Positions 8,870 through 16,519 of a stretch of DNA of 40,636 bases are shown here, piece by piece. Every line of letters begins with the position of its first letter. The first letter of the stretch is position 1. The notes below the pieces were generated by a model that had not been told where the DNA came from, did no database searches, and saw only the letters and a program-made list of their open reading frames with translations. The DNA is from an uncultured Bacilli bacterium (GTDB taxonomy: Bacteria > Bacillota_I > Bacilli_A > RF39 > UBA660). Made by a program: the position numbers and the translations under genes. The stretch spans positions 1-40,636 of the forward strand of contig CAKONF010000008.1 in assembly GCA_934097015.1 (NCBI GenBank). The letters run 5' to 3'.

Positions 8870-8905
8870 TTTTATAGATATAATAAGAAAGGATATGATA
8901 TATAT

Positions 8906-9166
8906 ATGAAAGAAGCAAGTGGAGAATTAAGTATGACTGCAGTAGCAGTAGTTGCAATAGCAGCAGTAGGAGTGTTGTTTGCGACAGTTATTTGGCCTAA
9001 TATAAGTTCTAGTTTAAAACATAGTCAAAGATGTTCAGCAGCATATGGTTGTACTAATTGTGCTAACGGTAAGTGTACTTGTTATTATGAATCGGATGGG
9101 ACTGATGGTAAAACTGCTGGAACAGATGTTGCGATTACTTGTGATGATCCTAATACAAAAAAATAA
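8906..9166 (+). CDS. Short prepilin-like protein with Cys-rich exterior
   Basis: 86 aa. The N-terminus MKEASGELSM is followed at once by an Ala/Val-rich hydrophobic helix (TAVAVVAIAAVGVLFATVI), then a small exterior domain with six cysteines (including CTNCANGKCTC). A charged leader, a Gly-Glu junction and an immediate helix are reminiscent of type IV / Flp-type prepilins, but no exact consensus cleavage site is present. It starts a four-gene run with a related N-terminus in the next gene (MREAIGG) and a CpaE-like protein, which supports a Tad-like pilus assignment. Prepilin peptidase and PilB/CpaF-type motor ATPases are not in the window. It could instead be an ordinary single-pass membrane protein. 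Confidence 0.5.
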   Translation: MKEASGELSMTAVAVVAIAAVGVLFATVIWPNISSSLKHSQRCSAAYGCTNCANGKCTCYYESDGTDGKTAGTDVAITCDDPNTKK

Positions 9167-9182
9167 AGTGAGGTAATAAAAT

Positions 9183-9662
9183 ATGAGAGAGGCAATTGGA
9201 GGAACTTGGCTATTTGGGTTGGTAATAACATTTATAGTGTTCTTTGCCTCTTTTTTAGCTATTTCCGTAAATTATAGTAAAGCATTTAATGTAAAAAATA
9301 ATATAGTTGATATGATTAGTAAGTATGAAGGTAATAATTGTAATGCTAGAATTAAAATTGGTAATTACTTAAATGATGTTGGTTATCTAGTTAGTGGTGA
9401 TTGTGGAAGTATAGATGGTGTTAATTATGAACCTTATGACTTAAAAGGAAATAAACTTGCATCAGGTAAAAAAGGTTACTATTGTATAGCTAAAACTGAT
9501 ACTGGTAGTAATACTGATATTAGTAAATCATATTATAGGGTTGTAGTATTTTTTAGAGTTGATTTACCTGTTATAGGTAATTTAACTACATTTAGAATAA
9601 AAGGTGAAACAGAATCAATATATTATGCTAAGGATCAAAGTACTGTAAGTACTTGTAGTTAG
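9183..9662 (+). CDS. TadE/pseudopilin-like single-pass membrane protein
   Basis: 159 aa. Short leader MREAIGGTW, one long N-terminal helix (LFGLVITFIVFFASFLAISV), then KAFNVKNNIVDMISKYEG and an extracellular domain with about four cysteines. Its start mirrors the preceding gene (M-K/R-E-A-x-G), and the 'helix then VKN..V..I..YEG' layout is that of TadE-like pseudopilins. Spaced 16 bases from the previous gene and 10 bases from the CpaE-like gene, so it is in the same operon. Probably a minor pilus subunit or adaptor at the membrane; function is inferred from layout only. Confidence 0.5.
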   Translation: MREAIGGTWLFGLVITFIVFFASFLAISVNYSKAFNVKNNIVDMISKYEGNNCNARIKIGNYLNDVGYLVSGDCGSIDGVNYEPYDLKGNKLASGKKGYYCIAKTDTGSNTDISKSYYRVVVFFRVDLPVIGNLTTFRIKGETESIYYAKDQSTVSTCS

Positions 9663-9672
9663 GGGATAAAAT

Positions 9673-10710
9673 ATGAATGTTATAGTTAGTAATGAAAGAA
9701 GAAATGAACTTAGTACACTTAATATAGATATAATAAAATCTGTAGAAGGTATTTATAGTGTGGAAGAATTAATAGGTATGTTTACTAATTTTTTCTTTAA
9801 TAAAATGATATTAGATATTACTAGTATAAAAGATTATAATGATTATAGTAATTTAAAAAAATTATTTACTAATATTGATTCTAATAAAGTAATTGTTTAT
9901 TTAAATGATAGTACTAATAATAAAGAATATATAAGTGATTTGATTACGTTGGGTGTATATAATTTTACTGTTAATTTTAATGGAATAATAGAATTATATA
10001 ATAGTCCTAAGACTTACAATGATGTTAGTAGTTTACAAATAAGTAAAAATACTTATGATGTTAATAAAGAAATAGATCAAGAATTAGGTATTAATCAAGA
10101 TAATAAAGAATTTACTTTTGATGATTATATTTTACCTGGAGAATATGATGGTAATAAAAAAATTATTGGAGTTGTAAATCTTACTGAACATGCTGGAGCT
10201 ACTACATTAGTTGTACAAATGATAAAACAATTAAATATTAAATATAAGGCTATAGGTATAGAGATGAATAAACAAGATTTTATTTTCTTTAATACTCCTA
10301 ATCTATATTCATGTATGTCAAGAGATGATGTGCTTAGAAAAATTAAGGAGCATCAAGATAGTGATGCTGTTATAGTTGATTTAAATACAGTTTCTTATAA
10401 AGAGTTTTGTACTGATGTAATTTATTTGGTAGAACCAGGTATTATTAAAATAACTAAACTGTTAAAAAGAAATGGTAAGATATTTCAAGAACTTAGTGGA
10501 TCTAAAATAGTTCTTAATAGGACGAATATGGATGAAAGTAATATACAAGAATTTGAAGTTGAAACTAATTGTAAAATATTTAGTGTTGTTTCTAATTTTA
10601 GAGATAATTTAGATAGAGTTATTAGTGTTGATAAATTGTTAGTTAAATTAGGATATAATAAGTTAGGTGACAATCTGAAAAAAAAGGGTTTATTTGGTAA
10701 ATTTCGTTAA
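9673..10710 (+). CDS. CpaE-like MinD-family protein with receiver-like N-domain and degenerate P-loop
   Basis: 345 aa, soluble. Residues about 1-115 look like a receiver fold lacking normal phosphorylation residues (NVIVSNE, KMILDITS, KVIVYLND, LGVYNFTV). Residues about 160-330 resemble the MinD/ParA-type ATPase fold of CpaE: KKIIGVVNLTEHAGATTLVVQ where a deviant Walker A (KGGxGKTT) is expected, SDAVIVDLNTVS as Walker B-like strand, and KIVLNRTNMDES. The P-loop keeps G-A-T-T but has lost both lysines, so nucleotide hydrolysis is doubtful. CpaE proteins place Tad pili at the cell pole; here the protein may position the secretion machine. It follows two prepilin-like genes directly. Confidence 0.6.
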   Translation: MNVIVSNERRNELSTLNIDIIKSVEGIYSVEELIGMFTNFFFNKMILDITSIKDYNDYSNLKKLFTNIDSNKVIVYLNDSTNNKEYISDLITLGVYNFTVNFNGIIELYNSPKTYNDVSSLQISKNTYDVNKEIDQELGINQDNKEFTFDDYILPGEYDGNKKIIGVVNLTEHAGATTLVVQMIKQLNIKYKAIGIEMNKQDFIFFNTPNLYSCMSRDDVLRKIKEHQDSDAVIVDLNTVSYKEFCTDVIYLVEPGIIKITKLLKRNGKIFQELSGSKIVLNRTNMDESNIQEFEVETNCKIFSVVSNFRDNLDRVISVDKLLVKLGYNKLGDNLKKKGLFGKFR

Positions 10711-10715
10711 AAATA

Positions 10716-10743
10716 TTGACATATTAGAAACAAATATTATAAA
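10716..10743 (+). promoter_or_regulatory. Promoter for the second VirB2-like gene
   Basis: Perfect TTGACA (10716-10721), 16-base spacer, TATAAA (10738-10743), 30 bases before the ATG at 10773. Confidence 0.6.
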
Positions 10744-10772
10744 ATAGTTGTATAGAGAAAGAAGAGGTATGT

Positions 10773-11126
10773 ATGAATATATTAACTTTAGGAGCAGCAA
10801 GTTTTAATGTTGCTGAATTTTGTAGAACTATGCAGGATATGTTAAGAGTGGTTGGATGGGTTTTATTAGTATTTAAATTTGCAATTCCATTATTAATAAT
10901 AGGTTTGGGTGCATTTGATTTTGGTAAAGCTGTAATAGCAGAAAAAGAAGATGAAATAAAAAAACAAACAAAGAGATTAATATATAGAGTAATAGCAGGT
11001 ATTGCAATATTCCTATTACCAAATATAATAATATTTATATTTAAAGTAGCAGCTCCTGGATATAGTGATAATAAAGGACAATTTGATTTGTGTGAAAAAT
11101 GTGTTTTAACACCAGGAGATTGTTAG
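10773..11126 (+). CDS. VirB2-like T4SS pilin (paralogue 2)
   Basis: 117 aa, two transmembrane helices: FKFAIPLLIIGLGAFDFGKAV and VIAGIAIFLLPNIIIFIFK, joined by the charged loop AEKEDEIKKQTKR. It matches the protein at 7047 almost motif for motif, including the C-terminal CEKCVLTPGDC. It has no classical signal peptide; the first residues MNILTLGAAS resemble the start of the VirB6-like protein (MSLLTLGGLG). VirB2 homologues form the pilus or channel lining. RBS AGAAGAGG; own promoter upstream, terminator-like hairpin downstream, so its dosage may be set apart from the rest. Confidence 0.75.
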   Translation: MNILTLGAASFNVAEFCRTMQDMLRVVGWVLLVFKFAIPLLIIGLGAFDFGKAVIAEKEDEIKKQTKRLIYRVIAGIAIFLLPNIIIFIFKVAAPGYSDNKGQFDLCEKCVLTPGDC

Positions 11127-11136
11127 AAAAATTATA

Positions 11137-11160
11137 AAAACAACTTTACTGTTGTTTTTT
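11137..11160 (+). terminator. Intrinsic terminator after the second VirB2-like gene
   Basis: AAAACAAC (11137-11144), loop TTTACT, GTTGTTTT (11151-11158), T run to 11160. Confidence 0.6.
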
Positions 11161-11173
11161 ATTATGTTATAAT
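11145..11173 (+). promoter_or_regulatory. Possible promoter overlapping the terminator
   Basis: TTTACT (11145-11150, the terminator loop), 17-base spacer, TATAAT (11168-11173), 42 bases before the start at 11216. It would restart transcription for the channel and ATPase genes. Confidence 0.4.
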
Positions 11174-11215
11174 TTATCTTGTAAAATAGTAATTTTTTGG
11201 GATTGAGGAAATTAG

Positions 11216-11575
11216 ATGAAAAAAGATAAAATCATAAAAATGTTTATGTGTTTATATTTAGCTTTATTTGGTTTTAAAACAATAGTTTTATCAGCAAATG
11301 GTAGTAATAGGAGTTGTGAAGATTGGGGTGCTACTAAACAAGATTTACAAAATATATTTAATTTTTTAAAGATTGTTGTACCTTTACTTGTTATTGGCTT
11401 GAGTAGTTATGATTTTATAAAAGCTGTTACTGCTAAGGAAGAAAAAGGTGTAAAAAAAGCATTTAATATATTTTTAAAAAGAATGATTTATGCGGTTTTA
11501 TTCTTTTTCCTACCTGTAATAATTAATCTTATTTTGGATTTTATAGGTGCTAGTGCTTATAATTGTATAGGTTAG
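11216..11575 (+). CDS. VirB2-like T4SS pilin with signal peptide (paralogue 3)
   Basis: 119 aa. Signal peptide (KMFMCLYLALFGFKTIVLSA), then the two-helix pilin core: FLKIVVPLLVIGLSSYDFIKAV, the loop TAKEEKGVKKAF, and MIYAVLFFFLPVIINLILDFIG. It ends ASAYNCIG and lacks the CxxCVLxP tail of the other two copies. Its 3' end is 11 bases from the preferred start of the VirB6-like gene, the usual virB2-virB6 proximity of Gram-positive systems. Probably the core conduit pilin of the machine. Confidence 0.75.
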   Translation: MKKDKIIKMFMCLYLALFGFKTIVLSANGSNRSCEDWGATKQDLQNIFNFLKIVVPLLVIGLSSYDFIKAVTAKEEKGVKKAFNIFLKRMIYAVLFFFLPVIINLILDFIGASAYNCIG

Positions 11576-11586
11576 GGGTGAAGTCA

Positions 11587-13833
11587 ATGAGTTTGTTAAC
11601 TTTAGGTGGATTAGGTACTTTTGTTTCTAATACTTGGATGGCAATATGTATTGCTCTAAATTGGATGGTTTATAGTGTTATTGGAATTTTGTATGAAGTA
11701 TTTAATGCAATTTCAAATATAAATTTATTTAATAAGGAAATTTTTGAAGGATTTACTCAAAGAATGTATGTTGTTATTGGGGTTGCTATGCTATTTATTT
11801 TTGCGTATAATCTTATTTTAATGATTATAAATCCTGAAGATAAAAAAAGTACAGGACAAATGAGTAAAGTTGTTAAAGAAACAATAATTTCATTAGTGCT
11901 AGTTATTCTTTTGCCAACATTATTTAATTATATGGCTATATTTCAAAAACATATTATTGATTCTAATATAATTTCAAAAATTATTTTGGGTACTACAACA
12001 GGAAGTGAAAATACTGCATGCAATTTTGATGAATATAAGTCTCTGGAGGTATCTGGATTAAAATTAGATGTTTTAAAAGCAGAATGTAATGATTTTTATA
12101 GTGCACCAGCTTCAGTAAGAGGTGCAAGGATATTAACTCCAACGTTATTAAATGCTTTTTTGTATCCAACTCAATTTGATTTTAATACATGTGAAGAATT
12201 TATTAAATCTTGTAATGGTTCTGATTTAAAAAGTTGTAGTTCACAAGGAGTAGAAGATGTATCAGATAGTAAATATAGTAATAAGGAATTATGTGGACAA
12301 TTTTACTATAATATTAAAATGTCTGAGTATACTGGAAGCGCTAAGTATATATTATATAATTCATATTTTAGTGATGTTTTAAAAGATGATAATGGAAAAA
12401 TATTAAGTTTTAATTATGTATTAGCTATTATAGGTGGAGTATTAGCAATAATAATGTTTGCTAGTTATACAATTATGATTGGTGTTAGGGTAGCTAAGTT
12501 AGGATTTTTAGAAATGATTGCTCCAATACCAGTTATGATGAGAATAATTCCTAAACAAAAAGAAGCTTTGTTTGATAAATGGTTAAAAGAATTGAAAAAT
12601 ACATATTTAGATGTATTTGTTAGATTAATTATTATAAATTTTGCTTTATATTCTGTGACGTTGGTACCTGGGATTTTTGATCAATTGAAATTACAAGGTG
12701 AATATAATATTGCAGTTATGTTGCTTGCTAAAGCAGTTGTTATTTTAGGAATATTACAATTTGCTAAAGAAACTCCTGCACTTATTAAAGAATTCTTTGG
12801 TGATTCAGGTAGATTTGGTCTTAAGGCTGGATTTGATAAGTGGAAGAGTGCTGCGTCTAAGCCATTAGGACTTGGAGCAGCAGCTATTGGTTCTGGAATA
12901 TTAGGTGCAAGTAGAAATTTTTATTCAAAAGGTGATTGGAAGGATTTATCAACTAAGGAGAAATTTGGTGCCATTAAAAGTGGAGTTGCTGGACTCGGCA
13001 GTGGATTGGTTCGAGGTGCATATGACGGATATAAAAATGGTGTTGCAAAAAGTAAAGATACTATAAATTCTACTGTAGATAAGATTGAAGCTCAAAGAGA
13101 TAAGCATAAAGCTATACATGATAATGGATATTTTAATACTATCAAACATGGTGTGGGTGAAAAATTATCTGATTTTAAAGATTATATGAAAGGTGATATT
13201 GCTTCATCAGAAATGGGTAGTGTTGCTAATAATATAATGTCTTTGATAAGTGGTATGGAAGGTGATTTTTCGAGTGCAAATATAAAAAATATTGAAGCAG
13301 GGCGTTCTGAAATAATGAAAAATTTCAATGCCGATAAAGATTTCGATTTTAATGGTAAACATTATCATAAAAACACAAATGGTACTTGGAGTGACGGTAC
13401 AACTGATATAATGCATGGAGATTTAAGTAAATTGATTGTTGGAACATTCAAAGATAGATTGGCTGAAGCATACGGACAAAATACCGCTAAAGCTGGAATA
13501 AGTCAAGGTTTTGATAGAGCTAATGATAGTTTAATGAGAAGTTTGCGAGATTCGTTACCTCAATTAGGTGAAGAATTTACTGATGCTTTGTTTGGTAATG
13601 AGTCTTACTTATCAGAAACTTTTAGTGTCACTAACATGGCGCAATTAGAAGCAAAGATGTCTGAATTATTACAAACAAATAATAAAACAAAAGAACAAAT
13701 AGAAATGGACAGGGCTACTGTATATAAAATTAATGATGAAATAAAATCTGCTGCAAAAGGTATAAAACTTAGTAATGATCAAGCTATAAAAGCGCAAAAT
13801 GCTGCTAAAGAAAAAAATAGTGGTAAAAAATAG
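11587..13833 (+). CDS. VirB6/TrbL-like polytopic channel protein with long cytoplasmic tail
   Basis: 748 aa from ATG 11587, preceded by GGGGTGA; the in-frame ATG at 11563 lies inside the pilin gene and has no RBS. Hydrophobic helices at about 15-40, 60-82 and 101-122, an exterior domain with about eight cysteines (about 135-265), more helices (about 276-305, 345-370, 375-395), then a long soluble tail from about 400 to the end. The tail is Gly/Ala-rich at first (LGLGAAAIGSGILGAS) and later charged and helical. Number and order of helices and position next to virB2/virB3/virB4 homologues fit VirB6/TrbL, the inner-membrane translocation channel. The large C-terminal tail is typical of Gram-positive VirB6 proteins and may contact ATPases or substrate. 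Confidence 0.75.
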   Translation: MSLLTLGGLGTFVSNTWMAICIALNWMVYSVIGILYEVFNAISNINLFNKEIFEGFTQRMYVVIGVAMLFIFAYNLILMIINPEDKKSTGQMSKVVKETIISLVLVILLPTLFNYMAIFQKHIIDSNIISKIILGTTTGSENTACNFDEYKSLEVSGLKLDVLKAECNDFYSAPASVRGARILTPTLLNAFLYPTQFDFNTCEEFIKSCNGSDLKSCSSQGVEDVSDSKYSNKELCGQFYYNIKMSEYTGSAKYILYNSYFSDVLKDDNGKILSFNYVLAIIGGVLAIIMFASYTIMIGVRVAKLGFLEMIAPIPVMMRIIPKQKEALFDKWLKELKNTYLDVFVRLIIINFALYSVTLVPGIFDQLKLQGEYNIAVMLLAKAVVILGILQFAKETPALIKEFFGDSGRFGLKAGFDKWKSAASKPLGLGAAAIGSGILGASRNFYSKGDWKDLSTKEKFGAIKSGVAGLGSGLVRGAYDGYKNGVAKSKDTINSTVDKIEAQRDKHKAIHDNGYFNTIKHGVGEKLSDFKDYMKGDIASSEMGSVANNIMSLISGMEGDFSSANIKNIEAGRSEIMKNFNADKDFDFNGKHYHKNTNGTWSDGTTDIMHGDLSKLIVGTFKDRLAEAYGQNTAKAGISQGFDRANDSLMRSLRDSLPQLGEEFTDALFGNESYLSETFSVTNMAQLEAKMSELLQTNNKTKEQIEMDRATVYKINDEIKSAAKGIKLSNDQAIKAQNAAKEKNSGKK

Positions 13834-13845
13834 GAGGAATAAAAA

Positions 13846-14163
13846 GTGGAAAATAATAGTTATTTGATACCAGCTAATTCAAAGAAGTCTATGTTAATAT
13901 TAGGTTTCTTTAATGTAGTTGATTTGATTATTTTTGGTACTGGAGTTGCTATAACATTTTTGTTTTTAGTACTTCCTTTACCTAAAAATACATTGAAAGA
14001 ATTACTTTTTGTTATTACACCTGCGTTAATTGGAGCATTTTTAGTTCTTCCTGTTCCTAATCATCATAACATAAGAACATTTATAAAAAATGTTTATATG
14101 TATTATTTAAATAGAAGAACATATTTTTGGAGAGGTTGGTGTTTGAATCGTGGCAAAAAATAA
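13846..14163 (+). CDS. PrgI-family VirB3-like protein
   Basis: 105 aa, GTG start at 13846 set by an AGGAGGA RBS 7 bases upstream. Two transmembrane segments (about 16-42 and 48-66), NSYLIPANSKKS before the first, then NHHNIRTFIKNVYMYYLNRRTYFWRG. This is the PrgI layout of Gram-positive conjugation systems, equivalent to VirB3, which docks the VirB4 ATPase on the membrane. Its 3' end overlaps the next gene by 14 bases, as expected for the virB3-virB4 pair. Confidence 0.8.
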   Translation: MENNSYLIPANSKKSMLILGFFNVVDLIIFGTGVAITFLFLVLPLPKNTLKELLFVITPALIGAFLVLPVPNHHNIRTFIKNVYMYYLNRRTYFWRGWCLNRGKK

Positions 14164-14707
14164 TACTAGTAAATATACTGAGGATTGGGTTCCAATAAAA
14201 CTCATTAAAGATGGTATGATTAGACTTGATAATGATTATTATGTTACAGGTATAAAAATTGAACCAAAAAATATATTTATACTTGATTATCAAGAACAAA
14301 ATAATATTATATTTAATTTAAGGAATTTTTATAATGTTATTGATTATGAATTTTGGTTAGTTGTTTGTGATAGACCTGTTGATATTAATATGTATTTAGC
14401 TCAATTACAATTAATGTATGCTAATAATCAAAATCAACAAATTAGAAAATTAATTCAACAAGATATTGATAAGGGTGAAAGTTTTAGAGGATCTACAGTT
14501 AATGCTGTTGATACAGAATATTATATTTTGTTTAGAGATAAAAAAGTTGAGGTATTACAAAAAAGAATACATACTTTAATTGGTAATTTAGCTACTTGTG
14601 GATTAAATTCTAGACAAGTTAGTGATGATGATTTAAGAGTTATAATTGATAGTTTCTTTAATGGAAATGCTAAAAGTGAGTTTGGGACGGTGATGAGTAG
14701 TGTCTAA
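14150..14707 (+). CDS. TraC/VirB4 N-terminal-domain-like protein (separate gene)
   Basis: 185 aa, soluble, GTG start at 14150 inside the prgI-like gene. It opens with TEDWVPIKLIKDGMIRLDNDYYVTGIKI and resembles the N-terminal domain of Gram-positive TraC/VirB4 proteins that precedes the ATPase. There is no P-loop. It overlaps the ATPase gene by 8 bases, so the two are translationally coupled and probably form one VirB4 unit from two chains. I see no decayed coding sequence between them; the break looks like a clean, functional split. Confidence rests more on position than on motifs. Confidence 0.6.
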   Translation: MAKNNTSKYTEDWVPIKLIKDGMIRLDNDYYVTGIKIEPKNIFILDYQEQNNIIFNLRNFYNVIDYEFWLVVCDRPVDINMYLAQLQLMYANNQNQQIRKLIQQDIDKGESFRGSTVNAVDTEYYILFRDKKVEVLQKRIHTLIGNLATCGLNSRQVSDDDLRVIIDSFFNGNAKSEFGTVMSSV

Positions 14708-16502
14708 TACATTTAAAAGTGAGATTGCTCCTAAAGGTATAGATTTTAAGTTAAATGATTTTGTTATTAGTGATAAGTATTGTACTATATTAACTATTAT
14801 TAATTATCCTAAGATAATTGGTCCTGGTTTTTTAAGTAATGTGACAAATTTACCTGGTGTAAAAGTTGTTGTTAAACATATTCCTATAGAGTTTAGTACT
14901 ATGAGTAAAATGATTAATAAAGAAATTGCAGATTTAAAAGAGAGATATCAACATGAAAATGATAGAACTATGCAAGAATCTATAAGACAAGATTATGAAT
15001 CTTTGGAAAGTTTTGTTTCTATGTTAGCTGCTACTCAATCTAAAATATTTGATTTTCAAATGCATGTAATGTTAAGTGCTGATTCTAAAGAAGAATTGGA
15101 AATGAAAAAAATGCAAACTAGAAATTATTTAGATGCATTAGGTATGAGAGGTATTCCAATGATGTTTGAACAAGAAAAAGTTCTTAAATCTATGATACCA
15201 ATTTTTCCAAAACAAGATATAGAAGAGAGAGTTGGTATTCCTATACCAAGTCCTACTATTGCCGCAATGTATCCATTTGTGTTTGATAGTATAAAAGATC
15301 CAGGTGGTGAATTTACTGCACCAACTCTTTTAGGAGTAGATTTCTCTGGTGGTGTTGTATTATTTAATCAATTCTTATATCAAACTAAAAAAGAATTTAA
15401 TAGAAATAATGCAAATTTAATTATTTTAGGTACAAGTGGTAGTGGTAAGAGTACAGCTGCTAAATTGATGCTTAGAACTCATATACGTAATGGTTGTCAA
15501 CTTATTTGTATTGATCCAGAGGGTGAATTAGAAGAGATGACTAAAACTTTTGGTGGAGATTTTATTGACTTAGGTAAAGGTGGTCAATTCGGTATAATTA
15601 ATCCATTAGAAGTAATAGCTGATGCTGATGAAGATGAGTTGAAGGAAGGTTTAGGATATACTGTTTTAACTCGTACTTTACAATCTTTAAAAGCTTTCTT
15701 AAAATATTATAGTCCTAGTGTTGAAGAAGATGTACTTGCTATGTTTAGTGAAGTAGTACAAGATACATATAAAAGATTTAATATAGATTTTAATACTGAT
15801 TTTAGTAATTTTACTTCTAAAGATTATCCTACATTTGACGATGTATATAGCACTATTAAAGGTAGACTTTTATCTATGCCTGAGGCAACTCGTGAAAAAG
15901 ATGTAATGGAAAGATTGGAGTTAAAAATTAGACCTTTTGTAAAAGAATTACGTTATTACTTTAATGGTCATACAACAATTAGTAAAGATAGTGATTTTAT
16001 GGTATTTAATATCAGAGAGTTAATGAATAGTGATGAAAGTATAAGAAATGCTTTGTTCTTTAATATTTTAAAATATGCATGGGGATTATGTTTAGATCCT
16101 AGTGTAAATACTGTATTAATGGTTGATGAAGCTCATGTACTTTTAAGTGGTAGAAATGAACTTGGTGCTGAATTCTTAGCTCAAATGCAAAGAAGAAGTA
16201 GAAAGTATAATACTGGTACTATAATTATTACACAACAACCTACTGACTTTGCTGCAGAAAATGTTTTAGTACATGGTAAAGCTATATTTGATAATGCTTC
16301 TTACTATTTAGTAATGGGTCTTAAGAAACAAGCTGTTGAGGATTTAAGTAAATTAATAGATTTAAATGACAATGAAAAAGAAAGTATTAAAGGATATAGT
16401 CAAGGAGAAGCATTGTTTGTATGTGGTTCTAGACGTATGAGAATAAATGTTGTTTTAACGCAAGATGAACTTGATTCATTCGGATCAGGTGGAGGATTAT
16501 AA
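14700..16502 (+). CDS. VirB4-like secretion ATPase
   Basis: 600 aa, GTG start at 14700 overlapping the previous gene. Residues 1-200 are VirB4-type linker sequence (LPGVKVVVKHIPIEFSTM); the motor domain follows with Walker A GTSGSGKST (244-252), FGIINPLEVI, Walker B VLMVDEAHVLLSG (about 470-482) and the downstream RRSRKYNTGTIIITQQPTDF segment typical of VirB4/TraC. VirB4 is the ATPase that powers pilus assembly and substrate transfer at the inner membrane. It is the best-conserved component of the machine and shows that the locus belongs to the type IV secretion family. All expected catalytic motifs are intact. Confidence 0.9.
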   Translation: MSNTFKSEIAPKGIDFKLNDFVISDKYCTILTIINYPKIIGPGFLSNVTNLPGVKVVVKHIPIEFSTMSKMINKEIADLKERYQHENDRTMQESIRQDYESLESFVSMLAATQSKIFDFQMHVMLSADSKEELEMKKMQTRNYLDALGMRGIPMMFEQEKVLKSMIPIFPKQDIEERVGIPIPSPTIAAMYPFVFDSIKDPGGEFTAPTLLGVDFSGGVVLFNQFLYQTKKEFNRNNANLIILGTSGSGKSTAAKLMLRTHIRNGCQLICIDPEGELEEMTKTFGGDFIDLGKGGQFGIINPLEVIADADEDELKEGLGYTVLTRTLQSLKAFLKYYSPSVEEDVLAMFSEVVQDTYKRFNIDFNTDFSNFTSKDYPTFDDVYSTIKGRLLSMPEATREKDVMERLELKIRPFVKELRYYFNGHTTISKDSDFMVFNIRELMNSDESIRNALFFNILKYAWGLCLDPSVNTVLMVDEAHVLLSGRNELGAEFLAQMQRRSRKYNTGTIIITQQPTDFAAENVLVHGKAIFDNASYYLVMGLKKQAVEDLSKLIDLNDNEKESIKGYSQGEALFVCGSRRMRINVVLTQDELDSFGSGGGL

Positions 16503-16519
16503 AATAGGTGGTGATTGTT

